Source: Budorcas taxicolor
Taxonomy: Eukaryota > Chordata > Mammalia > Artiodactyla > Bovidae
DNA length: 64,000 bases
Assembly (NCBI RefSeq): GCF_023091745.1
Contig: NC_068913.1
Span: 11,426,001-11,490,000, forward strand
Reading direction: 5' to 3'
The translations under genes were made by a program, and so were the position numbers. Below, piece by piece: positions 22,791-64,000 of the stretch. Below the pieces are notes generated by a model. That model saw nothing but the letters and a program-made list of their open reading frames with translations, did not search any database and was not told where the DNA came from. The number at the start of each line of letters is the position of its first letter. Position 1 is the first letter of the stretch.

Positions 22791-23332
22791 GACGCAGCTT
22801 GTCACCAAACCATCTCATTTGATTTGACCAAACGGCATCGTGGAGTCCACCCTGTTTTGTTTCAGTTACTTCCAGGCCATTCTTGGGGCCGGACAGGGCT
22901 CCCAGACCATGAACCAGGCTGAAGGTGAGCGACTGGAGCTCTGGATAAAGCAGTATGCTCAACTCCGGGGGTGGCGACTGCACCAGTGTTTAACGGGGTC
23001 CCCTAGACCCAGAGGAATTGATTTGAAGGCGGGGCTGCCTTTGAAGTTTCCAAGAAGCCTACTGGGGAATGAATATGGGCAGGAGAGGTGGCTGAGCTTT
23101 GAGAAAGGTCCTGAGGTGAGTGTGACCTCCTTTCAAACCTCATCATCTAGACAACAAGACAAGGAAGAGTTATATGACTAATTTAGTCCTAGCCTGATAT
23201 AACCAATATAACAGCATTATCAGAAAACCAGAAACATTTGTAGAATATGAGGATGTAATTGAAGAACCAGATCAAAGAGCTTTTAGAAAAGGAAGGAAAA
23301 TAAAAAAATGTTAAAAGGGTCGTCCTTGGACT
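22791..23332. other. Right shore of the CpG island, possible non-coding exon
   Basis: A plus-strand acceptor-like TTTTGTTTCAG near 22863 and the donor AAG/GTGAGC near 22926 bound about 63 nt containing an ATG. The open frame 22840-23181 (113 codons) has no domain I recognise. It may be an exon of a divergent RNA from the island. Confidence 0.3.
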
Positions 23333-23545
23333 TCCCTGGTGGCCCAGTGGTTAAGAACCTGCCTGCCAGTGCAGGGGACATGGGTTTGATCCCTGCTCCG
23401 GGAAGATCCCGTGTGCCACAGAGCAGCTAAGCCTCTAGGCGAAAACTACTGAAGCCACATCTGGAGCCCATGCTCCCCAGAGAGAAGCTAGCTCACTGAG
23501 ACGCCCGAGTACCACATGGAAGGCCCAGCATAGCAACCCCCCCAA
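23333..23545 (+). mobile_element. CHR-type SINE
   Basis: GGACTTCCCTGGTGGCCCAG head, B-box GGTTTGATCC, and a body through GCCCAGCATAGCAACCC. Confidence 0.93.
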
Positions 23546-23915
23546 GATGAAGGTAAGAAAAAAAGAATTCCCTAAAAATTATTTTAATTCTTAATTTTTG
23601 CCTATATGAAATTTATGGGCAGGATGGTGCCAAGATGTTTCTTTTCCATACTGATAACCATGTACCTAACAAGATGCTTTGTGGGTTGCTCTCCTTTGCC
23701 CATTTCTCAAATGGCATTCTTTGGCTTGATTCTCATTCTACTCTTCCTGGGTGGCTTTAAATCTGTTCCTGTCGTTTCAATTGCCACTCCTGCTTCAGGC
23801 CAGGGGCATCTCCACCTACATGTCCCTTAGGCACCAGGATTTTCAACATTTCTTCAAACCCTCCTCCTCCCTTCCCTGTCTTAAGCATTGTCTTTGAGTG
23901 ACCCATGGAACCCAA
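23546..23915. other. Intergenic, no recognised feature
   Basis: It includes a 74-codon hydrophobic plus frame (23606-23830) that I cannot assign and consider chance. Confidence 0.5.
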
Positions 23916-24085
23916 GGATCAGACCCAGGTCTCCCACATTGCAGGCAGATTCCTGGGTCAGGAAGATCTTCTGGAGAAGGGAACGGCTACCCACTCCAGT
24001 ATTCTGGCCTGGAGAACTCCATGGACTGTATAGTCCGTGGGGTTGCAAAGAGCCAGACACGACTGAGCGACTTTCACTTTGAAGT
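23916..24085 (+). mobile_element. Internally inverted Bov-tA SINE
   Basis: 23916-23951 is the SINE 5' part in antisense (CCCAGGTCTCCCACATTGCA). From 23952 the SINE continues in sense orientation (CTGGGTCAGGAAGATC to GACACGACTGAGCGAC). Confidence 0.8.
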
Positions 24086-24244
24086 GAAATATGAAACCAC
24101 ATAACCTCTAAATACGTGGTTGTACTCAGGTTACACAGTATAAGAAAATGAAAACATTTACATTACTGTTAGGAAATTTGACTCAGGCTTTTTAAAAGAA
24201 AACAAATACTGTCTTTATTATGATCATGTATGTTTCTAATTCAT

Positions 24245-24470
24245 TTGTATTTGGAACCAGACTGCCTTGATATGAATCTCAGCTCCACGGCTAGATACGT
24301 TCTTTCACAAGCTATTTAACTGTTTTTCCATCTTTTAGATGGGAATAATAGTAACTGCTTCAGTGACTGTTATCAAGATTAAATGAATTAATATATCTAA
24401 AAGTGCTCTGAATAATGCTGGGCCTATAGTAAACACCATTTTAAAGTATTAGCTATTTGTATTATTTAAC
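24245..24470 (+). mobile_element. MIR SINE
   Basis: MIR order is kept: AATCTCAGCTCCACGGCTAG, CTATTTAACTG, CATCTTTTAGATGGGAATAA, AGATTAAATGAATTAATA and GGCCTATAGTAAACACC. Confidence 0.85.
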
Positions 24471-25519
24471 TAATGGGGAAGTAGGTGCCTAATTTTCTGC
24501 TTATCTTTGGTGCCCTTCCAATGGATTCTGAACCACCAGTACTTCCTCCTGTCATAGAAATTGTCCGAATGTATTGAAATTGCTTTTCTCATCTACACCC
24601 TAACATGTCCAAAATACATTTCTTTGCCTCAAGCACTCTTATTTATTTCTAAGAACTTCCAGGGCTTACCCCTCTTTTGCTTTAGGTCCTTTCCAGTCTG
24701 CTTATCCCTGCCTCTTCAAATATCAAGTATGATCATAGAGGCATTCTGGCTTTATGAATACAACATTAAAGAGGAATCATACCATCACAGATGAATTTTT
24801 GTTGAGGTACTATTTTTTGCATGTACTCACACCAACTTTTCAGTTTCTATACACACAGTACAGCAAAAACAATTTAAATTCTTCTCATTTTCATCTTACT
24901 TGAAATAATTTCACTGGAAGTGTTTTTTTCTGTTATAAAGTAAGAAACTGATTAATAAGTCAGTTTTTTTTCCATATAGCAAATTCTTCTGATTAGTTTT
25001 TGCTATTGAGTTCCTCAGGATCAAATAAAATCTAAATTTTATTTATGTAATCCTTTATTAAATTTGATCAAGAACTGTGGGTAGTTTTACTTTGTTAAAT
25101 ATTTCCATCAAGTCTTTCTAGAGTCCATAATCTTATACGATGTGGTTCTTCAGTACATTTTCTTCTTTTTAATGCAGTCATCATACACAGTGTTACCTAT
25201 TCTGGTTTTATTTCTATAATGGAAATTCATTTGCTGCGATTTGGATAAAACAACAGTTTGAATTCACTTCTTAGCTAAAAATGAGAAAATTGTAATTCCT
25301 CTCATCAATTCTCCAAGACCATCCTTAAGGTCAAAACACCTTACCTCATCTCCTCTCCCCTCAGCTGTCTTCACACCATTCACTCCTGCTTATCCCTTGG
25401 ACACCAGCTCAAGCAGCGCTGGCTCGAGGAATCCTCTTCTGAGCTATTATCAAGTTTCCTTCATTTTGCTTAAATAGTAATTTTAACTTTTATATTATAG
25501 TTTATATGAGTACTTTGCC
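24471..25519. other. Intergenic, no recognised feature
   Basis: About 1 kb of AT-rich unique sequence, with no coding or repeat signature I can support. Confidence 0.55.
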
Positions 25520-25620
25520 TCTCTCATTAAACTTCAATCCCTGAAGGCAGAGACTTTTCCTTACCACTGGCTCCCTGGCACATAAGAGGTAATCAAATTT
25601 CTTGAAAGAATGATGAAAAG
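25520..25620 (+). mobile_element. L2 LINE 3' end
   Basis: ATCCCTGAAGGCAGAGACTT and CTGGCTCCCTGGCACATAAG match the conserved L2 3' end. Confidence 0.65.
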
Positions 25621-25964
25621 GAAAATAGTATCTTTCACCCTCAGTGCTCACATACTCCTAGGCACTCATTAAATGCTGTCTGCATTTCCCCTTTATTATT
25701 TCTGGTTTGTTATGGTCTGACAGTAATGCATTTTATCCCTACTAATTTTGAAATTGACTTAATGCTGTTTATTTTTAAGCTTTTAATAGCCATGCTGCTC
25801 TAATAATTTCCTCTTCCCTTTTCCCAGAGCTGCCATACTGTACAACTCCAGGAGGGTACGTGGGATTAAGTACAGGAGGGAGTTATTTGAGGTAGCAGAA
25901 ATGTATCCTCACCTCCCTCTATGAAAGAGAAAGCATTTGGCTATCTCCTAGAGTGAGTTAGAAC

Positions 25965-26115
25965 AGCAATTCTAAACCCTAAGCTGTATATAAAAATCAC
26001 CTGGGATACTTTAATACAGAAATGCTTGGGCCCTACCTCAGATTATTGAGTCATAAAGTAGTAAAACTCCCCATACGACATTACTGCAGAGCCAGGGCTG
26101 GGAAACACTGGGCTG
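25965..26115 (+). mobile_element. MER5A-type hAT DNA transposon remnant
   Basis: AGCAATTCTAAACCCTAAGC, AAAAATCACCTGGGATACTT, GGGCCCTACCTCAGATTATT and the closing GCTGGGAAACACTG match MER5A order. Confidence 0.65.
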
Positions 26116-26727
26116 GAAGCACAGAATGAGTGTGAGGGAAATGGACAGATATTAATCTGGATAGGCAGGTTAGCATATTCAGTACGAAGGAACTGAAATT
26201 TAACTTTACGTGCAGTGAGGAGGGTTTTCAGAGGGTAATGAAATAACTGACTGATGAGAGAGCTGTGGAGAAACAGGTGGGCAGAATGTAGACTCTGGGT
26301 AGGGAAGCCAGGGGAAGACACTACAGTGAGCCCAGGAACAGACGGCAAGGACTTGAACTATGGTGGCTGCAGTGCAAACACAGGCAGGGAACAGGAAAGG
26401 ACTCACAGGACATTTGACAGAACTTGGTAAGAGGAATGTATAGGATGATTAAAGGCAGAAAAGCTATAGAACACTCCCAAATTTCCAGGCTAAGCAGCCA
26501 CATGCAGTTTGATGCCATTAACCAGACAATAACAAGCATACGGAGAGAATGGGGCAGGAGACGGAACAAACTGCTTCCAGCTACAATGAAATAGATGTTC
26601 CTTGTCCAAACCACTGACGGGGAGCTGGAATAGCAAGAAATTAAGATCAAGAACTCAGAAGAAAGGTTGAGGCTAGAGTTTTAGGTCTGGGAGTCAACAG
26701 AGTATTTGGTAATAACAGAAGCCACTG
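26116..26727. other. Intergenic, no recognised feature
   Basis: About 600 bp of unique, purine-rich sequence. The minus open frames here are stop-poor because of composition. Confidence 0.5.
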
Positions 26728-27015
26728 ACGGAGAAGGCAATGGTACCCCACTCCAGTACTCTTGCCTGGAAAATCCCGTGGGCCGAGGAGCCTGGTAGGC
26801 TGCAGTCCATGGGGTCACTTGGAGTTGGACATAACTGAGCGACTTCACTTTCACTTTTCACTTTCATGCACTGGAGAAGGAAATGGCAACCCACTCCAGT
26901 GTTCTTGCCTGGAGAATCCCAGGGTCGGGGGAGCCTGGTGGGCTGCAGTCCCCGGGGTCGCACAGAGTCAGACACGACTGAAGCGACTTAGCAGCAGCAG
27001 CAGCAGCAGCAGCAG
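26728..27015 (+). mobile_element. Dimeric Bov-tA SINE with (GCA)n tail
   Basis: Two head-less SINE units in direct order (26728-26870 and 26871-26990) joined by TTCACTTTCACTTTTCACTT, ending in GCA repeats (26991-27015). Confidence 0.93.
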
Positions 27016-27862
27016 AGGCCACTGAAATGGATGAAACTGAACAGCGCACTGTCTATGTAGTCAAAAATGCTCAGCATCGAGTTAAAGGTAAATCAGGGTT
27101 TCTCATTTAATTTACTGAACCACATAATCTGAATAAAGCTCAGCAGACCACCATTAAACATATGCAGAACTCAATCTGAAGAGTAGATGATAATAGGAAA
27201 AAATTATCTGCAATGTGTGGGCTAATTTTAAATATGACTGTTCAATCTCTGAACTGTCTCTGAATTGAATACAACAATTCTTGGAATTGGAAAGCCTAAT
27301 TTCAATATTAAACAGCAGATTAATCAAGTTAGCTACTCATATGACATCAGTGCTCCCCTAAAGAAAACCACCAGCTATTTGGTGATCTATTTCCTACAAT
27401 GTAAAGGCAATATTACACCATTGTGCCAACTCATAAAATGCAGCATGTTCTCAATAAATGAAACAACTGATACCAGAGACTGTCCCTTAGTCTGTGTGTC
27501 CATGTGTGTATGTGTTTGTGTGCCAGAAGTCTGTATAATTTACTTAACTTTAATAATACAAATTCATTTCTGGGTCTGGAATCGCATCAACAGAAAACAA
27601 ACTAAAACTTAAGAAAAAATTCACAGGCCCTGCTATTTTGAAGACAGTGAATGAACCTGTCTAGAGTGAGTCCCTGAAATCCTTGTTTTGAAGAGGTACT
27701 CAGATAATTATGACACAGGTATTTTAATAACTATAATACTTTGAGATATACTAGCTTATTTTAACTAAGTATCTTAAAAACATGTTGAAAAATGTTCAAA
27801 GATTACAAAAACACATTTTAAGTAATAGTGTTATATATGCTTTAAGTAGAAAACACATTTTC
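27016..27862. other. Sequence 3' of KRIT1, no recognised feature
   Basis: AT-rich and unique with a short TGTG-rich stretch near 27497-27522. It could hold a longer KRIT1 3' UTR. Confidence 0.45.
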
Positions 27863-27868
27863 TTTATT
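27863..27868 (-). terminator. Candidate KRIT1 polyadenylation signal AATAAA
   Basis: TTTATT on the plus strand reads AATAAA on the minus strand about 390 nt after the KRIT1 stop. A TGTGTTTT-type GU-rich stretch follows on the minus strand. Confidence 0.4.
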
Positions 27869-28253
27869 CAAATTATGTTGACTTTCTGTATATTTTGAAA
27901 TGACACACATAAAGATATAGCAAAACTGTATTTTTAATTTCATCATATTCCCCTCTAAATTCTTTATCATTTACCAAAAATAACTTTTTTAAAGCTTACT
28001 GTTTTGTCTAATGTTATACAGACTATCAATCTACACATTTTTGTGTTTCTCTTAAAAATTAACTTATAAGGATATTATATAAAACTAACTGGTATATCAC
28101 ACACCAAACATGAGTACAGATTCTGTACAATGTAATAGTATACATATATATTACAAGAGACTAAATGCCTTGTTAAAAGTAAGTTTAAGAAATCTTTCAT
28201 GGAAAAAATCTACATCACAAAATGTGGTGGCTTGAGTGTCAGCTGGTTTCCTC
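27863..28253 (-). other. KRIT1: KRIT1 3' UTR, short form (candidate)
   Basis: This AT-rich sequence runs from the stop codon to the first AATAAA on the minus strand (27868-27863). It contains no recognisable repeat. A longer 3' UTR cannot be excluded. Confidence 0.5.
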
Positions 28254-60966
<32,713 letters not shown>

Positions 60967-61446
60967 TGCTTTATAAAAACAAAGAAATCCCTTGAAAGAT
61001 TAAAGGAGACATAATCATGAGAACAATTAACAAAATGTTGGTTTTTCTGTCTTAGAAATACGTACTATATAAAAAGCAACTCAGAGGTGATTGATCACAT
61101 CTCACCACTAGTAAACCTCTACGCATAATTTAAGATACCTTGTAGTCTTTGTTTCCTTTCCTATTAAAGGTAGACTTTTTTTTTTAATAGGGATATATAC
61201 TTTCATAGGTCTTAACAGATTCTTAATTAAGAATCTGCCTTTGGACCTGTAAAAAAGGTGATACAATTATAAAATGTCTTATAAACACTAAGTAAAATGC
61301 CTTGAAATAGTGATTCAGAATAGTATCCATAAATTCCAAAAGTGAATGTCATATTGTTAAGTTTGGAAGCTAGAAATAGGTAGCTGCCATTGACATTCTT
61401 TCTAGAATATTTATAAAGAATTTTGATAAACTAAAAGATAGTTTAT

Positions 61447-61950
61447 GACCAACCTAGATAGCATATTGAAAAGCAGAGACATGACTTTGCCAACAAAGGT
61501 CCATCTAGTCAAGGCTATGGTTTTTCCAGTGGTTATGTATGGATGTGAGAGATGGACTGTGAAGAAAGCTGAGCACCGAAGAATTGATGCTTTTGAACTG
61601 TGGTGTTGGAGAAGACTCTTGAGAGTCCCTTGGACTGCAAGGAGATCCAACCAGTCCATCCTAAAGGAGATCAGTCCTGGGTGTTCATTGGAAGGAGTGA
61701 TGCTGAAGCTGAAACTCCAATACTTTGGCCACCTCATGCGAAGAGTTTACTCACTGGAAAAGACCCTGATGCTGGGAGGGATTGGGGGCAGGAGGAGAAG
61801 GGGACGACAGAGGATGAGATGGCTAGATGGCATCACCGACTCGGACATGGGTTTGGGTGGACTCTGGGAGTTGGAGATGGACAGGGAGGCCTAGTGTGCT
61901 GCGATTCATGGGGTCTCAAAGAGTCGGACACAACTGAACTGAACTGAAAG
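61447..61950 (+). mobile_element. BovB 3' end with TSD
   Basis: The plus frame 61445-61894 reads MTNLDSILKSRDMTLPTKVH to RRRRGRQRMRWLDGITDS. (GAACT)n-type tail. Direct repeats GATAGTTTAT at 61437-61446 and 61951-61960. Confidence 0.95.
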
Positions 61951-62036
61951 GATAGTTTATAATTTTCTTTGGAGATGCCTATCACAGACACAAAAACATT
62001 AAATCAGTTGATAAAAGCTTTCTGATATCGACTTAC

Positions 62037-62063
62037 AAATGTTCTTCACTTCCATTATCAATT
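62037..62063 (-). CDS. Candidate 27-nt upstream KRIT1 exon with in-frame ATG
   Basis: On the minus strand, TTATCTACAG is followed by 27 nt and then the strong donor GTAAGT. Spliced to coding exon 1 (acceptor at 60969), the ATG at 62055-62053 is in frame with the known KRIT1 start and would add the seven residues MEVKNIS. It has A at -3 and G at +4. The known start would have T at -3 and G at +4. It could simply be a 5' UTR exon, or a chance pair of splice signals. Confidence 0.35.
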
Positions 62064-62080
62064 CTGTAGATAATTTAAAA

Positions 62081-62140
62081 ATTTGCTTCCAAACATATAT
62101 ATGTATATATATGTATGTATATATATGCTTGGAAGCAAAT
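62081..62140. repeat. Perfect 12-bp inverted repeat around an AT-rich loop
   Basis: ATTTGCTTCCAA (62081-62092) and TTGGAAGCAAAT (62129-62140) enclose 36 nt of alternating AT/GT that can also self-pair. It is followed by (AC)n at 62141-62168. On the minus strand the hairpin ends 17 nt before the acceptor of the candidate upstream exon. Confidence 0.9.

Positions 62141-62168
<28 letters not shown>
62141..62168. repeat. (AC)n microsatellite
   Basis: CA dinucleotides directly after the inverted repeat, fading into ACATAC units. Confidence 0.95.
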
Positions 62169-62171
<3 letters not shown>

Positions 62172-62339
62172 TATACATATGCACACTTTTCCCCCAGACT
62201 AATTTTAAGTCTCCACTGGGCAATTTCCAACAAGTAATTAAAGCTCAAGCACTTTCTTGGCTGTTCAATAGTCCCATCTCCTCATTAAGTGCTCTTATAA
62301 AGTTTTCTTTTCATGGGTGGACTAATTTTTCTTTTTCAT

Positions 62340-62535
62340 GGGTTTCCCCAGTGGCTCAGATGGTAAAGAATCCACTTCCGATGCAGGAAACCTGGGTTCC
62401 ATCCCCGAGTTGGGAAGATCCCATGGAGGAGGGCATGGCAATCCACTCCAGTATTCTTGCCTGGAGAATACCCATGGTGGGCGACAGTTCATGGGGATGC
62501 AAAGAGTCAGACACGACTGAGCGACTGCACACACA
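62340..62535 (+). mobile_element. Bov-tA SINE
   Basis: GGGTTTCCCCAGTGGCTCAG head and AGTCAGACACGACTGAGCGA tail. Confidence 0.94.
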
Positions 62536-64000
62536 GACTAAAATACATCTCTTTGCACTGAATATATTTTATTAAAAATTTCCCTCTCATTTATAAGCCA
62601 GTAAATTTTGAGAAGAACATCAAGCAAGGAGTTGCTTTCCTGGCCATGGTAAGATGAACCTTCTTCAGTTTTTTAAAAAGTCCATTAGGCATTAAAATGA
62701 TCTGTTTATATTTAATAATTTCCTTATTTGCTCAAACTCTCAGAAAAAAAGAGCTCATTTTCAAGAAAGGTTTCGAATGTCATCTGAGAGGAGATAGAGG
62801 ACTTTATTGTTTTCTCAACTGCAAAATAAAGTCATTTTAAAATCTTTAATTCACTTCTTTACATAATAACAAAAAATCTTTAATTTACTCCTTTCCACTG
62901 CCTTAAAACTAGAAAATTTCCCTAAAAAGAATGCTTTTAAAATTCAGTAACTTTTGACATTTTAAGTAAACACTAACTACAATTTTTTAAAATGAAAATT
63001 ATTGTACAAAAATGTTAAATTATTTTAATCTATAAATTATTTAATAAAACTTTAAATTATAAGATTTATAAATTATAAAAATTTTTAGGTTATAAAAATT
63101 TTCACTAATTTAGATCCAGACAAACTATAGATAACAGAGAAATTACAATAAAACATTAGATTTGGGACATTTCATTTTGTGAAAAGTTTTGAAGACATGC
63201 ATGCTCACTCTATACCTTGTGGGATTTTTTTTTCAGTTCAGTTTTTTCATAAGACCATCTTAAAACCCACCTCATGCAACAGAACTTCCTATTAGTAAAA
63301 AAGATGAGACTTTTTTCTTCTCAGAATTTCAATTTAGCACTTAGTTTCACCTCAGATTAACAATGACTTCAAGATATAAAACCTAATAAGTTTTAAAATG
63401 TATGCCTGCCTCTTTGAATACTGACAGTCCCCAAAAAAAGGACACTGTATAACATATATGGCACAATTACAGAAACCCTTTTTCCATTAAGCATCTAAAA
63501 TGAGAAATCAAGTAATTCTTAGTTTTCTAAACACGCTTTAAAGCTAATTAATTAAACTGCTGGTCACTTCATGTTACGAAAAAAATCTACTGGCAAAGTG
63601 CTTTATTTCCTAGTACTTCTTACTTATCTAGAATATTTAGTATTGCACAGGACACTGAATTTTTAAAAGATAATCAAATGTGATACAATAAAAAGAAATG
63701 AATATTTGAAATATACATACTTCCAGTGACATGAAAGAAGAAAACAAAGGCTTAAGTTAGGAAAAGAACAAAGGCTACTAGTATTTGAAGACAAAAATGC
63801 TAAGGCAGAATCACAGGCAAAAGGATTCAAAGAAAGTAATTTGAGCTAAAAATAACAGAAAAAAGGTATAACTAGTTTGTAATGTGTTTAGAGTGAATTT
63901 TAGATAAGCCTTCAAGTGACTAAGAATAGGAAGAATGAGGCATTTTGTTCACAAATCATTCTATTTTGGGAAATGCTTAGGTATAAGTGATACTGTGTTG
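62536..64000. other. KRIT1 upstream intron (5' UTR region), no recognised feature
   Basis: About 1.5 kb of very AT-rich sequence with no CpG-rich promoter, so the KRIT1 promoter lies beyond the right edge. I could not support any further non-coding exon. Confidence 0.5.

Noticed and set aside
23606..23830. Hydrophobic 74-codon frame that could look like a membrane protein
   Set aside because: No start context, splice support or family resemblance. T-rich sequence gives hydrophobic codons by chance.
62536..64000. KRIT1 promoter inside the window
   Set aside because: The sequence is AT-rich with no CpG island. The known shared KRIT1/ANKIB1 promoter is expected further right.

Overview
This is mammalian, and specifically ruminant (bovid, cattle-like), nuclear DNA. 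It is AT-rich, has intron-split genes, and is packed with families confined to or typical of ruminants: tRNA-Glu-derived Bov-tA/BOV-A2 SINEs, CHR-type SINEs, BovB (RTE) LINEs with GAACT-type 3' tails, and ruminant L1. Two protein genes are recognisable, both on the minus strand, in the order LRRD1 then KRIT1. This matches the order known at human 7q21.2, where CYP51A1 lies beyond LRRD1 and ANKIB1 lies head-to-head beyond KRIT1. I infer that CYP51A1 lies to the left of the window and that the KRIT1/ANKIB1 promoter lies to the right.

Layout. Positions 1-4955 are an LRRD1 intron filled with SINEs and an inverted BovB copy. Positions 4956-6981 are the large LRRD1 exon: start codon at 6902, 649 codons, about 21 leucine-rich repeats, then a splice donor. 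Positions 7.7-16.4 kb are a near full-length minus-strand L1 split by a 2.7-kb BovB that is itself split by a SINE. Positions 16.4-22.2 kb hold old L1, CHR and MaLR pieces. Positions 22.26-22.79 kb are a CpG island, the only one in the window. Positions 22.8-28.2 kb are intergenic with SINE, MIR, L2 and MER5A remnants.

KRIT1 runs from its start codon at 60966 to its stop at 28254-28256. I could place all 16 coding exons with splice sites and consistent phases; they sum to 2211 nt (736 codons plus stop), the length known for human KRIT1. The protein shows the KKKRKK basic stretch, the three NPxY/F motifs (N192, N231, N250), the ankyrin block and the C-terminal FERM block. Its introns carry most of the remaining repeats.

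The most unusual observations are: (1) a 127-bp ungapped, about 89% identical copy of the inside of KRIT1 exon 14, sitting in a neighbouring intronic L1 with an in-frame stop; (2) a candidate 27-nt upstream KRIT1 exon carrying an in-frame ATG in a stronger context than the annotated start, next to a perfect 12-bp inverted repeat; (3) the orphan CpG island between the genes; (4) inverted or nested BovB and SINE insertions with readable target-site duplications. I found no bacterial-type system, CRISPR array or operon, and no wholly new gene system.
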